The notes below the pieces were generated by a model. That model saw nothing but the letters and a program-made list of their open reading frames with translations, was not told the origin of the DNA and did not search any database. Of a stretch of DNA of 64,000 bases, positions 33,788 through 43,310 are shown piece by piece. Source of the DNA: Bog-473 sp963840435 (lineage in GTDB: Bacteria > Actinomycetota > Acidimicrobiia > Acidimicrobiales > RAAP-2). The stretch lies in assembly GCA_963840435.1 (NCBI GenBank), contig CAWIYY010000017.1, forward strand, positions 124,001-188,000, written 5' to 3'. The position numbers were made by a program, and so were the translations under genes. The stretch's first letter is position 1; each line of letters opens with the position of its first letter.

Positions 33788-34081
33788 TCAGTCCTCGCTG
33801 TCGGCGTCCGTCCCGGCGTCGGACGTGGCCGTCTCGGCCGCGCCGTTCCCCATCAGTTGGCGCAGAGCGGTGGCCGCGGCGGCGACTGCGGCCGGCGCCG
33901 GCGAGGCGGCCGACAGGTTGGCCGTCTGGATGGCGTCGTAGACCTCTTGGCGGTGCACCTCGACGTCCTGGGGTGCGTCGATGCCCAGCCGCACATGGTC
34001 ACCACGGACCTCGAGCACCGTGATCACGATGGTGTCGCCAATCCGGATGCTCTCGTGGGACCGGCGGCTCAGGACCAGCAC
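33788..34081 (-). CDS. csrA: Carbon storage regulator CsrA with long C-terminal extension
   Basis: The GTG at 34081 follows a strong GAGGAGG. Residues 1-52 are classic CsrA, VLVLSRRSHESIRIGD to VHRQEVYDAIQ. Both RNA-contact arginines (R6 and R44) and the GxxVRLGI strand are kept. CsrA dimers bind GGA in RNA hairpin loops and block or stabilise mRNAs. Typical length is 60-75 residues; here 97, with an Ala-rich helix and an acidic tail (AGTDADSED). FliW acts on this C-terminal side in Bacillus, so the tail may matter. It is the last gene of the flhA unit. Confidence 0.93.
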   Translation of the reverse strand: MLVLSRRSHESIRIGDTIVITVLEVRGDHVRLGIDAPQDVEVHRQEVYDAIQTANLSAASPAPAAVAAAATALRQLMGNGAAETATSDAGTDADSED

Positions 34082-34130
34082 GGGCCGCCTCCTCGGGGAA
34101 CTCGCCTCAAGCAGCGAGTATAGGTCCAGC

Positions 34131-34424
34131 TCAACTCTGGCTGGAGGGACCTCCGGAGCCTTCGTGCTCGGTCGAGGGCGGCGTCGGATTCTGGGCGCGT
34201 ACCCGCGCCATCTGCACCTCGTACTCGCGCCGGACGGCCGCGTCGGCGTAGCGGTCGAGCACGGCTTGGACGATCGAGGCCAGGATCCAGCAGACGAGGA
34301 TGGCACCGAGGAAACGCTCGAGCGCGGCCGTCGTTCCGATGGCGCCGCTCAGGACACCGGGCACCATCGGCAGGCAGACGACCACCGCGGCCGCCAGGAC
34401 CCACTCGGGTCGGCGCACACCCAC
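34131..34424 (-). CDS. Small membrane protein in the flhA-csrA unit
   Basis: The 97-residue protein has two hydrophobic segments, EWVLAAAVVVCLPMVPGVLSG and FLGAILVCWILASIVQAVLD, and a polar cytoplasmic tail with AAVRREYEVQMARVRAQNP. It starts at GTG 34424, 3 bp after the FlhF-like stop, and is followed by csrA after 49 bp. No family is recognised. Its place suggests a flagellum-related accessory role, inferred only from context. Confidence 0.6.
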   Translation of the reverse strand: MGVRRPEWVLAAAVVVCLPMVPGVLSGAIGTTAALERFLGAILVCWILASIVQAVLDRYADAAVRREYEVQMARVRAQNPTPPSTEHEGSGGPSSQS

Positions 34425-34427
34425 GGG

Positions 34428-36074
34428 TCAGACTCCCTCGATCGTGGTGCCGGTGGAGCGACTCGCGGCGCGGGCCAGGAGCAGGCGGGCAGCGATGAGC
34501 GCGGCCCACAGTGCCGGCGTGGCGTGCCGGCCGTCGAGGCTGGCCACGGGGATGCCGGCGGCCAGGACGTCGGCCGGGCTGCTGGTGGCCGAGATGTCCT
34601 CGAGGGCGAGGGCGTCGAAACCGCCGAGACCGTCGGCCCAGGCGGCCAGGTCCTCGGACTTGTGGGTGGCTCCGGCGACGCCCCAGACCGCGGTGGGCGC
34701 CAGAGCGGCCAGCATGCGGGTGGCCCAGCGGTCGGGCTCGGCCGAGACGGGAGCGTGGAGGGCGACGATGAGCGCGTGGGGCAGGCGCCGGCTGCGCTCG
34801 GCCAGGTCCGCCGCTTGATCGGGCGAGGCCACGAGCTGCCGCGACGCGACACCGCGACGGTGGCGGGCCTGCGAGGCCACGACGATGGTGTCGAGGTCGA
34901 TGCCCTCTCGGTCGGCCAGCGCGGCGGCACACTCGAGTGCCCGGTCGAGCTCGCCGGCGATGACCAGCAGACTGCCCGGCCGCTGCGGTGGCAGCGGTGC
35001 CTCGGGCAGCTGCTGGAGCGCAGAGGTCAGCGCGACTTCGACGTAGGTCTGGGCGTCGTCCGACGTGCTGAGTGCCTCGAGGCAGGACAGCACCGTGCGC
35101 TCGGGCAGGAGCCCGGCGGGCAGGCCGAGTGCGGCCAGGCCGGGCTGGACCAGTGATCCGGAGTCGGCGTCATCGTCGTCGCCGGTGCCCCCGTCGGCGG
35201 CGGTGTCGATAGCGGGCGTCTCGTCGACGATGGCCAGGTCGGTGGTCGTTTCCGGCGTGTCCGTGAAGAGATCGGCGGCGAGGACATGAGTCGACGCCGG
35301 CTGGGGAGCGGCCGCGGCGATGGCCTCGATCCACGCACCGGTGAGGGTCCCGCCGGCCGTGACCGGCCAGGGCGGAGTCGCAGCGACGGCCATGCTGCCG
35401 ATCGGCGTCTCCTCCGACGTTGTCGCTGTGGCTGTCGACGTGGGGATCGGGGTCTGGCTCGCCGGCACCGGGTCGCCGGCCATGTCCTCGGAAGCGGTCT
35501 CGGGCGGTTCGACGTTGCCGGACGTGTTGGACGTGTTGAGCGTTGTCGCGGCCACCCCGTCACCGGTGACCGTGTCGCGGGCGATGGCGGAGAGCATGGC
35601 GGCGAAGGAGGCCTTCTGCGTCGAGGGCATCCGGGCTTCCGAACCGAGGGCCGGTGGCGTGGGCGACGCGGGCGTGGCCGTCGTGGCCGCCGCCGCCTCA
35701 CCGTCACTATCACTGGCACGGGCATCTGCAGCGGCACCGGACGTGCCGGAGATCTCCAGCACGTCTTCGGTCACGTCGGCCAGTTCGGTCCAACTGCGTG
35801 CGCCGACCGGCGCAGCGGCGGCGGCGTCGGGTCCGCCCGCCGTCACCGGGTCCGGCACACCAGAGGCGGCGGCCTGAGCTGCCGGACCGTGACCGTTGAC
35901 GTCGTCGAACTCCACGACGACTTCGAAGTGCTCGCGGGCGAAGAAGCCGGCGATGCCGCCCCGTCGGACCCGGTCGGCACTGGCGACGCGGCCGCCCGGG
36001 CCGGCCTGGGTCATGGCCCGGGCCAGAAGCTCTTCGAGGTCCGGTCCGTCAAGCTGCAGCGATTTCGTGGGCAA
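34428..36074 (-). CDS. FlhF-like protein lacking the P-loop (degenerate SRP-type GTPase)
   Basis: The N-terminus SLQLDGPDLEELLARAMTQAG and VVSADRVRRGG-like text resemble the FlhF/Jag-N start. A ~240-residue Ala/Thr/Pro-rich linker follows. The C-terminal ~220 residues align in order with the FlhF NG domain: beta-strand SLLVIAG, AAALADREGIDLDTIVVAS, the VWGVAGATHKSEDLAAWAD helix and IPVASLDGRHATP. The GxxGxGKT P-loop and TKxD motif are absent (IAGELDRALE, ALEDIS). It overlaps flhA by 26 bp, the usual flhF place. It probably localises the flagellum without GTP. Confidence 0.6.
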   Translation of the reverse strand: MPTKSLQLDGPDLEELLARAMTQAGPGGRVASADRVRRGGIAGFFAREHFEVVVEFDDVNGHGPAAQAAASGVPDPVTAGGPDAAAAAPVGARSWTELADVTEDVLEISGTSGAAADARASDSDGEAAAATTATPASPTPPALGSEARMPSTQKASFAAMLSAIARDTVTGDGVAATTLNTSNTSGNVEPPETASEDMAGDPVPASQTPIPTSTATATTSEETPIGSMAVAATPPWPVTAGGTLTGAWIEAIAAAAPQPASTHVLAADLFTDTPETTTDLAIVDETPAIDTAADGGTGDDDDADSGSLVQPGLAALGLPAGLLPERTVLSCLEALSTSDDAQTYVEVALTSALQQLPEAPLPPQRPGSLLVIAGELDRALECAAALADREGIDLDTIVVASQARHRRGVASRQLVASPDQAADLAERSRRLPHALIVALHAPVSAEPDRWATRMLAALAPTAVWGVAGATHKSEDLAAWADGLGGFDALALEDISATSSPADVLAAGIPVASLDGRHATPALWAALIAARLLLARAASRSTGTTIEGV

Positions 36075-38091
36075 GGTGCACCGTCCCCAGTCTCTCGAGT
36101 TTCACGTTGGTCGCAACTTCGTTGACACCCATGACGTGCAGGCGCGGCACGGGGCCGTGCAGCATGCGCTGGAGCGCCGGGCGCAGCCGTGACGAGCAGA
36201 GCAGCACCGGCTGATGACCGCCCTGCTCGGCCTGCTCGGCCAGCATGCCCGTCTGCTGGGCCAGGCGCTCGGCCAGGCCCGGGTCGATGGCGAGGATGAT
36301 GCCACCGTCGCCCGGCGCCACCGCATCGATGAGCATGCGCTCGTCGACGGCGTCGATCGTCAACACGAACAGCGTCCCGTCCTCGGCGTAGAGCGCGGTG
36401 ATGGCCGGGCCGAGCGCGTGGCGGGCCGCTTCGAGCAGCGCATCCGAGTCGTGGGTCACCCGGGCCCGCTCGCTCACCGCTTCGGTGATGCGGCCCAGGT
36501 CGCGGATGGGCACGCCCTCGTTGAGCAGCTCGCACAGGACGCGCTGGAGCTCGCTCAGGCTGAGGTTGGCTGCAGCCATCTCCTCCATGACGACGGGCTC
36601 GCGCTCCTTGACCAGATCGAGCAGCGTCCGTAGCTGCTGGGTCGAGAGCAGGCGCCCGGCGTTGTCGGCGATGACCTCGCCCAGGTGTGTCGTGATGACC
36701 GACGAGCGGTCGACCACGGTCACGCCGGCCATGAGGGCCTGCTGGCGCAACTCGGTGGGGACCCACTTGGCCGCCAGCCCGAAGACCGGCTCGACCGTCG
36801 ACTCGCCGGGCAGCGCCTCAATGCCGTCGCCGATGCACAGCAGTCGTCCCGGGGGCGCCATGCCCCGGCCCGCCTCCACCCCGTGCAGGCGGATGCTGTA
36901 GGTGCCCTGGGCCAGGTCGAGGTTGTCGCGGGTGCGCACGGGCGGGACGATGAGGCCGAGGTCGCCGGCCACCTTGCGCCGCAGCCCCTTGACCCGGTCG
37001 AGCAGGTCGCCGCCGTCGCCCACCAGGTCGATGAGGTCGAGGGCCAGCTCGAGCTCGAGCGGGTCGACCCGCACCTCGCCGGCCAACGCGGCGGGGGAGT
37101 CGACCTCGGGGGCCGACTCCAGCAGCGACTCGACCGGGACGGGCGCGTTGACCGACTTGCGGAAGCGGTGGGCGGCGAGGAAGAGCAGCCCGCCGACGAT
37201 CAGGAAGGCGACGTGGGGCAGGCCCGGAATGATGGCCAGGGCGAGCATGACGACGGCGGCCACCCGCACCGCGTTGTGCTGGCGCCGGAGCTGGGTGAGC
37301 ACGTCGGTGCCGAAGTCGTCCTCGGTGCTGGCCCGGGTGACCATGATGCCGGTCGAGATCGAGAGCAGCAGGGCCGGGATCTGCGAGACCAGGCCGTCGC
37401 CCACGCTCAGCAGGCTGTAGGTGTGGACGGACTGGCTGGCCGTGAGGTGCTGTTGCACGATGCCGACGGCGAACCCGCCGATCAGGTTGATCATCGTGAT
37501 GATGATGGCGGCGATGGCGTCACCACGGACGAACTTGGACGCTCCGTCCATGGCCCCGTAGAAGTCGGCCTCGTTGGAGATCTCCGCCCGGCGTTCGCGG
37601 GCCTGCTTCTCGTTGATGGAGCCCGAGTTCAGGTCGGCGTCGATGGCCATCTGCTTGCCGGGCATGCCGTCGAGGGTGAATCGAGCGGCCACCTCGGCCA
37701 CGCGGCCCGCACCGGCGGTGACCACCACGAACTGGATGACGATCAGGATGAGGAAGACGACCAAGCCGACGATGAGGGAGCCCCCGACGACGAAGCTGCC
37801 GAACGACTCGATGACGGCGCCGGCGTAGCCGTGCTCGAGGACGAGGCGGGTGGCGCTGACGTTGAGGGCCAGCCGGAACATGGTCGCCACGAGGAGGAGG
37901 GCGGGGAAGGCCGAGAAGTCGAGCGGCTTCTTGACGTGCATGCTCATGAGCATCACGACCACGGCCGCCGAGATGTTCAGGCTGATGAGCACGTCGAGGA
38001 CGTACGGCGGCATCGGGACGATCAGCATGACGACGATCCCGACCACTGCGGCCGGGATGCCGATCAGGCCGATCCGATTGCGCGTCATCAC
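36049..38091 (-). CDS. flhA: Flagellar type III export protein FlhA
   Basis: The 680-residue protein has seven to eight membrane helices in the first ~320 residues, with the family block MPPYVLDVLISLNISAAVVVML and the FHIPEP-type region ALNVSATRLVL. The cytoplasmic loop GMPGKQMAIDADLNSG and EKQARERRAEISNEADFYGAMDGASKFVRGDA is diagnostic. The rest is the cytosolic domain that docks chaperone-substrate complexes. It is driven by a FliA-like promoter at 38176-38205 and is followed by the FlhF-like gene. Confidence 0.95.
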   Translation of the reverse strand: MMTRNRIGLIGIPAAVVGIVVMLIVPMPPYVLDVLISLNISAAVVVMLMSMHVKKPLDFSAFPALLLVATMFRLALNVSATRLVLEHGYAGAVIESFGSFVVGGSLIVGLVVFLILIVIQFVVVTAGAGRVAEVAARFTLDGMPGKQMAIDADLNSGSINEKQARERRAEISNEADFYGAMDGASKFVRGDAIAAIIITMINLIGGFAVGIVQQHLTASQSVHTYSLLSVGDGLVSQIPALLLSISTGIMVTRASTEDDFGTDVLTQLRRQHNAVRVAAVVMLALAIIPGLPHVAFLIVGGLLFLAAHRFRKSVNAPVPVESLLESAPEVDSPAALAGEVRVDPLELELALDLIDLVGDGGDLLDRVKGLRRKVAGDLGLIVPPVRTRDNLDLAQGTYSIRLHGVEAGRGMAPPGRLLCIGDGIEALPGESTVEPVFGLAAKWVPTELRQQALMAGVTVVDRSSVITTHLGEVIADNAGRLLSTQQLRTLLDLVKEREPVVMEEMAAANLSLSELQRVLCELLNEGVPIRDLGRITEAVSERARVTHDSDALLEAARHALGPAITALYAEDGTLFVLTIDAVDERMLIDAVAPGDGGIILAIDPGLAERLAQQTGMLAEQAEQGGHQPVLLCSSRLRPALQRMLHGPVPRLHVMGVNEVATNVKLERLGTVHLAHEIAAA

Positions 38092-38109
38092 ACCTCAAAC
38101 AAACTGGGT

Positions 38110-38126
38110 CGGCCGTTCCCTGGCCG
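38110..38126 (-). promoter_or_regulatory. flhA leader hairpin with AGGGAAC loop (candidate CsrA site)
   Basis: On the minus strand CGGCC and GGCCG pair around AGGGAAC, placing GGGA in the loop. It lies ~19 nt upstream of the flhA start codon in the predicted 77-nt leader. It has the same GGA-in-loop design as the flagellar leaders at 50337-50373 and 60134-60169. Confidence 0.4.
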
Positions 38127-38175
38127 AAGGTGTGAGCGCCGTCCGGTGGCTGCTCGTTCTCTCGTTCTCCCGTGC

Positions 38176-38205
38176 AGTATCGGCGCAGGGGGAAGTGGGC
38201 TTTAG
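38176..38205 (-). promoter_or_regulatory. Sigma28/FliA-like promoter for flhA
   Basis: On the minus strand CTAAAG (38205-38200), a 15-bp spacer and GCCGATACT (38184-38176). The match is as good as any in the window. The -35 overlaps the stop codon of the FkbH-like gene, so the two genes are separately controlled. Predicted start about 38169. Confidence 0.75.
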
Positions 38206-40454
38206 CTGGCCCGGGACAGTGCGCCGGCCGGTTTTCGCTCTGTTGCGCCGCCGGCGTCGCCGCCCTCGGGCGCTGCCGTCGATGCCGTCGATGCCGTCGG
38301 TCCTGACGGTGCAGCCGACGCCTCGTCGGTCACCGTCACGTGCGGCGGCAGTGTCACCGCGCTGAGGGCTACGAGGCCGTCCCGCAGTTCGAAGGCGTGG
38401 TCGTCGTCGACGCTGGCGCCGTAGCCGGCCAGGAAGCTGCGCACGGCCATGTTGCGCCCACTGTCGGCGTAGTCGAAGGCGAGCGCCGGGCCGAAGCGGC
38501 CGAGCAAGCAGTGGGCCAAGGTGTCATCGATACCCATCCCGATCACCCGGCAGCTCACCACCATGTGCGTGACCCGGCGGCTGGACTCGTCGACCAGTGC
38601 CGCGGCGACCAGTCCGTAGTCGTTCGAGGCGTCCCTGGTGTGGGCGACGATGAGCCGTCGCCCCGCGGCCAGCGCCCGCGACAGCTCGCCTTCGCTGATG
38701 CGGCCGCCGTTGAGGTTCCATTGATTCGTCTTGTTGATCAGTTGGACGGCCCGCTGCGCGGCGGCCGAACGGGGGTCGTCGATCTCGGCCACCCGGCACG
38801 ACAGCCCCAGCGCAGCGAGGAAGTCGTCGGCCGTCCCTGCGGCGACGTGCTGCTCGAGCAGCGCGTGCTGGCGCACCGTGGACGAGCGGTTGGCGTCCTC
38901 CGCCATCACGTGGGCCCGCTGGGTGAAGGGGCTGAAGAGCAGCTCACGCCGCACGTAGTTGAGCTCGGCACCCAAGATGCGCATGGCCGGGAAGGCCGCC
39001 TGCACCTCCTCGCGCTCGAGCGGGTTGTCGTCGACGAAGACGGCGCTGTCGGCCCCGATGTTGAGCTCGCTGAGGATCTCGCCCACCGTGACCGACTTGG
39101 GGCGGAAGTCGATGCGCACGACGTCGAAGTCGTCGAGGCTGAACGAGCACCCGAGCGGCACCTCCGCGTACTCATGCAGGATGCGGTTCCAGTGCGTCCG
39201 GATGTAGGCCTCGTCGTTCTTGCTCGCTACGGCGAGGAGGACACCGCGTTTCTTGAGCACCTTCAGCGCCTCGACCAGGCCCTGGGGCCGCCCGTTCCAC
39301 GAGCCCACCACCTGGTCGGACGCCAGGCCTCGCCACACCGTGTTGTCGAGGTCGACGATGACCGCCTTGACCTGGCCCCGGCCCGAGAGCACGACGAGGC
39401 GGGTGCAGACCTCGCGCACGATGGCCGAGTAGAACTGGGAGGAGCGGATGTCGAAGCTGCGCAGCACCGGGACCGCGGCCACGGGCTCGTCGCGCTCGAC
39501 CCAGTCGTCGTAGGGGTCGAAGGGGATCCGGTGGGCGTAGTAGGTGATCGGGCCCTCGTCCACGTGGTTCTTGCCGATCATGGACGCCGTTTCGTTGGCG
39601 TCGATGTACCAGGCCTGCGCGTGGACGTCGCACCACTCGACGATCACCTCATTGAGGCAGCGCACGAAGAACTTGAGGTTGGACAGGTCGGGCGTGTGAA
39701 ACGACGCGCCCAGCGGATTGATGCACGGCTCAATGAAGCCGCTGACGAAGTGCGGCGCGTCGTCGTGGCCGACCAGGACCGAGTCGAGGTAGGCCACGAG
39801 GTGGGCCCGGGTCTCCTCGAAGAGCCGGTGGGGGTCGGGGTGGACGACGATGTCGTCGAGCATGTCGTGGTGCATGTAGCGCAGCGGCGGCACGACCAGC
39901 CGGGCGGTGGCGTGCCCGCCCCCAGAGGGCGGCGAGGCGATCGGGTGGTTCTGCAGCGTGTGGTACGAGGTGATCTGCACGCCGAGTTGGGCGGCCACCG
40001 CCTGGACCTGCTGCTCCATGAAGTAGGCCTCGCAGTTGCCCACGATCTCGAGCGTCATGGGCTCGTTCGTCCAGTCGCGCGGGTAGAGATCCTCGGGGCT
40101 GTAGAGGGCGGTGCTCGAACAGTGGGGGAGGTAGACCCCGTGCAGCCAGCGCTCGTAGGCGATCGACAGGCCACCCCAGTCGAAGATGACGTCGGGCGGG
40201 ACGGTGGTCAGGAGCTGCTGCGTCTCGGCCCTGTCCGTGCTGAGCACGCCGTGGAGCCCGGTGCCCACCAACTCGGGGGCGGGGTCCACGACGATGCGGT
40301 CGCGTAGGTGGACGGGCAGGCGGGCGGCGGCATGGGCCGTGACGTCGCTCGGCAGGAGGGACACGAGGCGCAGGTGCGGGAACAGCCCCGTGACGCAGCG
40401 TCCCTCCATCCCCTCGAGCGCGTCGAGTTGGTGGAATGCCACGAAGAACTGCAA
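38202..40454 (-). CDS. FkbH-like HAD-superfamily protein (HAD-IIIC phosphatase plus GNAT-like domain)
   Basis: The 750-residue protein has an N-terminal SGNH-like region, then a HAD domain with nucleophile motif VDLDNTVWRG near residue 366, SKNDE and VFVDDNPLEREEV. A GNAT-like C-terminal part follows, with QLINKTNQWNLNGGR. FkbH proteins load glyceryl or acyl groups on carriers in polyketide or glycan synthesis. Lying between flhA and glycosyltransferases beside flagellin, it may supply an acyl group for a filament glycan. The last ~40 residues are low-complexity. Confidence 0.8.
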   Translation of the reverse strand: MQFFVAFHQLDALEGMEGRCVTGLFPHLRLVSLLPSDVTAHAAARLPVHLRDRIVVDPAPELVGTGLHGVLSTDRAETQQLLTTVPPDVIFDWGGLSIAYERWLHGVYLPHCSSTALYSPEDLYPRDWTNEPMTLEIVGNCEAYFMEQQVQAVAAQLGVQITSYHTLQNHPIASPPSGGGHATARLVVPPLRYMHHDMLDDIVVHPDPHRLFEETRAHLVAYLDSVLVGHDDAPHFVSGFIEPCINPLGASFHTPDLSNLKFFVRCLNEVIVEWCDVHAQAWYIDANETASMIGKNHVDEGPITYYAHRIPFDPYDDWVERDEPVAAVPVLRSFDIRSSQFYSAIVREVCTRLVVLSGRGQVKAVIVDLDNTVWRGLASDQVVGSWNGRPQGLVEALKVLKKRGVLLAVASKNDEAYIRTHWNRILHEYAEVPLGCSFSLDDFDVVRIDFRPKSVTVGEILSELNIGADSAVFVDDNPLEREEVQAAFPAMRILGAELNYVRRELLFSPFTQRAHVMAEDANRSSTVRQHALLEQHVAAGTADDFLAALGLSCRVAEIDDPRSAAAQRAVQLINKTNQWNLNGGRISEGELSRALAAGRRLIVAHTRDASNDYGLVAAALVDESSRRVTHMVVSCRVIGMGIDDTLAHCLLGRFGPALAFDYADSGRNMAVRSFLAGYGASVDDDHAFELRDGLVALSAVTLPPHVTVTDEASAAPSGPTASTASTAAPEGGDAGGATERKPAGALSRAS

Positions 40455-40669
40455 CTGGTCCTCCTTCGGTTCGTGACGCCGTACCGGTCTGCCCGCCCGG
40501 GGGCGTGCAGGGGTTCGATCACCTCATGCCTGCTATCGACCAACTTTCAGTGATCCTTGAGACCTCGTCCGGAGGCCCGAGTCGCCGTCCGGCTGCGGGC
40601 GAAGTCGCGTGCGGGCTCCGGGCAAAAAGGCCCTCAACGCGAGCCCCGTTCGCGACGACCCTCTACTCC

Positions 40670-43231
40670 GTGCCCCACGGCGGAAGTCGTAAGTCCGGCA
40701 GTCGAACTCGCGCGGGCGGGCGCGTCACGCCGCGGCGCGCCCCTGCTGGCGCCGGCGGTCACCGGGCCGGTGCACCGACGACGTCGGGACGGGTCGCCTC
40801 GGTCGGCGCCGCCGGGGCCCGGGCCGCAGCTGGAACCGGGGCCGAGACTGGGGCCGGCGCTGGGGCTGGGGCCGGAGGGCTGAACTCGCCCATCGGGCAC
40901 ATCCCGCTGCTCTGGCAGGCGCCCCTCTTCAACTTCAGCGGCTACGGCGACGAGGCCCGGGCCATGATCCTGGCCATGCAGCACCGGGGCTACCCGGTGA
41001 CGGCGCGCCCGTGGGGTGAGGATCTCTCCGAGTTCGTGGAGCAGCTGGCCGCATCGGCCCCCGACCGGCTGCTCGCCCTGCACCGGGCGACCGAGCTGCC
41101 CCTCGGGCACCCCTTCGTCTCGGTCCTTCACGTCCCGGGCTACGCGGCGACGAGGATCCACGGCGCCTCGGCCAACGTCGTCCGCACCATGTTCGAGACG
41201 GACTCCATCCCTCAGGACTGGGTGGGCCGCCTGAACCAGATGGACGAGGTGTGGGTGCCGACCTCGTTCAACCTCGAGACCTTCGCCGACGCCGGCGTCA
41301 CGGTGCCGATCCACGTGGTGCCCGGCGGGGTCGACGCCACGCTGTTCCGCCCCGGCCTGCGCCCGCTGCGCGTCCCGGGCCTGCGGGGCACCGTGTTCCT
41401 CTCCATCTTCGAATGGGCCTTTCGCAAGGGGTGGGACGTCCTCCTCTCGGCCTGGGCGGAGGCCTTCGGGCCCGACGACGACGTCTCGTTGGTGCTGCGG
41501 GCCTCCCAGGTCACGGGCACCATCGGCACCGCCGCGCCGATCGACCAGCGGGTCGACGCCCACCTCGAGCTCCTGGGCAAGGCGCGGACCGACGTGGCGC
41601 CGATCGTCGTCCTGGACCGCCCGCTCAGCATGGCCGACCTGCCCCGGCTCTACGCCGCGGCCGACGTCTACGTCAGCGCCTCGCGGGGAGAGGGCTGGGG
41701 CCGGCCCATGCTCGAGGCCATGGCGTGCCGCATCCCGGTCGTGGCCACCCGCTGGAGCGGGAACCTCGCGTTCATGGACGACGAGAACAGTGTCCTGCTC
41801 GACATCGAAGGGCTCCACCCGGTCGACGACCGGGCCGAGTTCGCCTTCTACCGCGGCCACCGCTGGGCCGAGCCCTCGAGGGCGCACCTGGTCGAGGTGT
41901 TCCAGCGCCTGGCCACCGACCCGGCGCTGCGCAAACGGATCGGGGCCCGGGCCCGCAGCGACGTCGAGCGCCGCTGGCAGTGGAAGCAGGTGACCCGGTC
42001 GGTCGTCGAGCGGGTCGACGCGCTCGCTGCCGGGGCCGGATTCGGCGCCTCCACGCCCCTCGGCAGCGGCGGGGGACCCTCCTTCTCCGGGTCCGCCGAG
42101 CCGGCGGCGCCCCGGGTCGCCTGGGAGGGCGACTTCTACGCCCACCACAGTCTGGCCGGCGCCAACCGCTCCCTGGCCGGCAGCCTGGCCGCGGCCGGGA
42201 AGGTCAGCGTGGCGCCGCTGAGCCGGGAGGCGCCTCCGTTCTCGCCCGACACCGCCCTCGAGGTCGAGCGCATGGTCCGCTCCCAGCCGCCGACCGGCGA
42301 CCCCAACCGGACGGACGTGGTCGTGCGTCACCGCTGGCCGCCCGACCTGTCTTCGGCGGGGTCGTCGCCACTCGTCGTGATGCAACCCTGGGAGTTCGGC
42401 GGCATGCCCTCGGCCTGGATCCCCCAGATCCAGCGCAATGTCAGCGAGGTCTGGTGCCCGACGACCTGGGTCAAGGAGTGCTACGTCCGCAGCGGCCTCC
42501 CCGAGTCCAAGGTCGCGGTCGTTCCCCTTGGCGTCGACACCGAGCGCTTCGCACCGGGCGGGCCGGCCTACCCACTGGCGACGACCAAGTCGCGCACGCT
42601 GCTCTTCGTCGGCGGGACCATTCAGCGCAAGGGCATCGACGTCCTCTTGCGGACGTACCTCGAGACCTTCAGCGCCGACGACGACGTCTGCCTGGTGGTC
42701 AAGGCCTTCGGCTCCGGCCACGTCTATGCGGGCTCGACCATCGACGACCAGTTGCGAGCCGTCGCCGAGGATCCGCGTTCGGCCGAGGTCGAGCTGATCG
42801 ACGACGAGCTCACCGATGACCAGGTGGCCATGCTCTACCGGAGCTGTGACGTGCTCGTGCACCCCTACCGGGGAGAAGGGTTCGGGCTGCCCATCGCCGA
42901 GGCCATGGCCAGCGGCCTGCCCGTGATCGTCACCGGGTACGGTGCCTGCCTCGATTTCTGCAACGAGGACAACGCACTGTTGGTCCCGGCCACCGTGTCC
43001 TCGGTCGAGCTGCCCGACATCGGCCCGTCTCCGATCGGCTACTGGTGGGCCGAACCCGACGCCGACGTCCTCGGCCGGATCCTCCGCCGCGTCGTCGACG
43101 ATCCGGCGGTCCTCGACGGCCTGGGTGAGGCGGGGCGCCGGCGCATCGTCTCGGACTTCACCTGGGAGGCCTCGGCCGCCATCGCCGCCGAACGCCTGCT
43201 GGCGCTGACCGGCCGCACCCGTCCCAACTGA
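40670..43231 (+). CDS. Double GT4-family glycosyltransferase
   Basis: Two GT-B/GT4 units in tandem, residues ~80-460 and ~490-850. Each has the E-x7-E region: SRGEGWGRPMLEAMACRIPVVAT in the first and YRGEGFGLPIAEAMASGLPVIVT in the second. Each starts with a nucleotide-sugar entry such as VFLSIFEWAFRKGWDVLLSAW or LFVGGTIQRKGIDVLLRTY. The start is uncertain: conserved text begins near 40890 and the upstream part is low-complexity; GTG 40670 is the last start before it, and ATG 40526 is possible. Probably adds sugars to flagellin or a cell-surface glycan. Confidence 0.8.
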   Translation: MPHGGSRKSGSRTRAGGRVTPRRAPAGAGGHRAGAPTTSGRVASVGAAGARAAAGTGAETGAGAGAGAGGLNSPIGHIPLLWQAPLFNFSGYGDEARAMILAMQHRGYPVTARPWGEDLSEFVEQLAASAPDRLLALHRATELPLGHPFVSVLHVPGYAATRIHGASANVVRTMFETDSIPQDWVGRLNQMDEVWVPTSFNLETFADAGVTVPIHVVPGGVDATLFRPGLRPLRVPGLRGTVFLSIFEWAFRKGWDVLLSAWAEAFGPDDDVSLVLRASQVTGTIGTAAPIDQRVDAHLELLGKARTDVAPIVVLDRPLSMADLPRLYAAADVYVSASRGEGWGRPMLEAMACRIPVVATRWSGNLAFMDDENSVLLDIEGLHPVDDRAEFAFYRGHRWAEPSRAHLVEVFQRLATDPALRKRIGARARSDVERRWQWKQVTRSVVERVDALAAGAGFGASTPLGSGGGPSFSGSAEPAAPRVAWEGDFYAHHSLAGANRSLAGSLAAAGKVSVAPLSREAPPFSPDTALEVERMVRSQPPTGDPNRTDVVVRHRWPPDLSSAGSSPLVVMQPWEFGGMPSAWIPQIQRNVSEVWCPTTWVKECYVRSGLPESKVAVVPLGVDTERFAPGGPAYPLATTKSRTLLFVGGTIQRKGIDVLLRTYLETFSADDDVCLVVKAFGSGHVYAGSTIDDQLRAVAEDPRSAEVELIDDELTDDQVAMLYRSCDVLVHPYRGEGFGLPIAEAMASGLPVIVTGYGACLDFCNEDNALLVPATVSSVELPDIGPSPIGYWWAEPDADVLGRILRRVVDDPAVLDGLGEAGRRRIVSDFTWEASAAIAAERLLALTGRTRPN

Positions 43232-43310
43232 TCCTGCGGGCCCGGGTGCATGGGGCCGATCGGTCGGTCTGTTCTCTGCGGCCGGCGTGAGCGTCGGTGA
43301 GTGACCGGCG

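Noticed and set aside
36685..38205. Long plus-strand frame opposite flhA
   Set aside because: The minus strand is unambiguous FlhA; the plus-strand product is Asp/His/Gly-rich nonsense.
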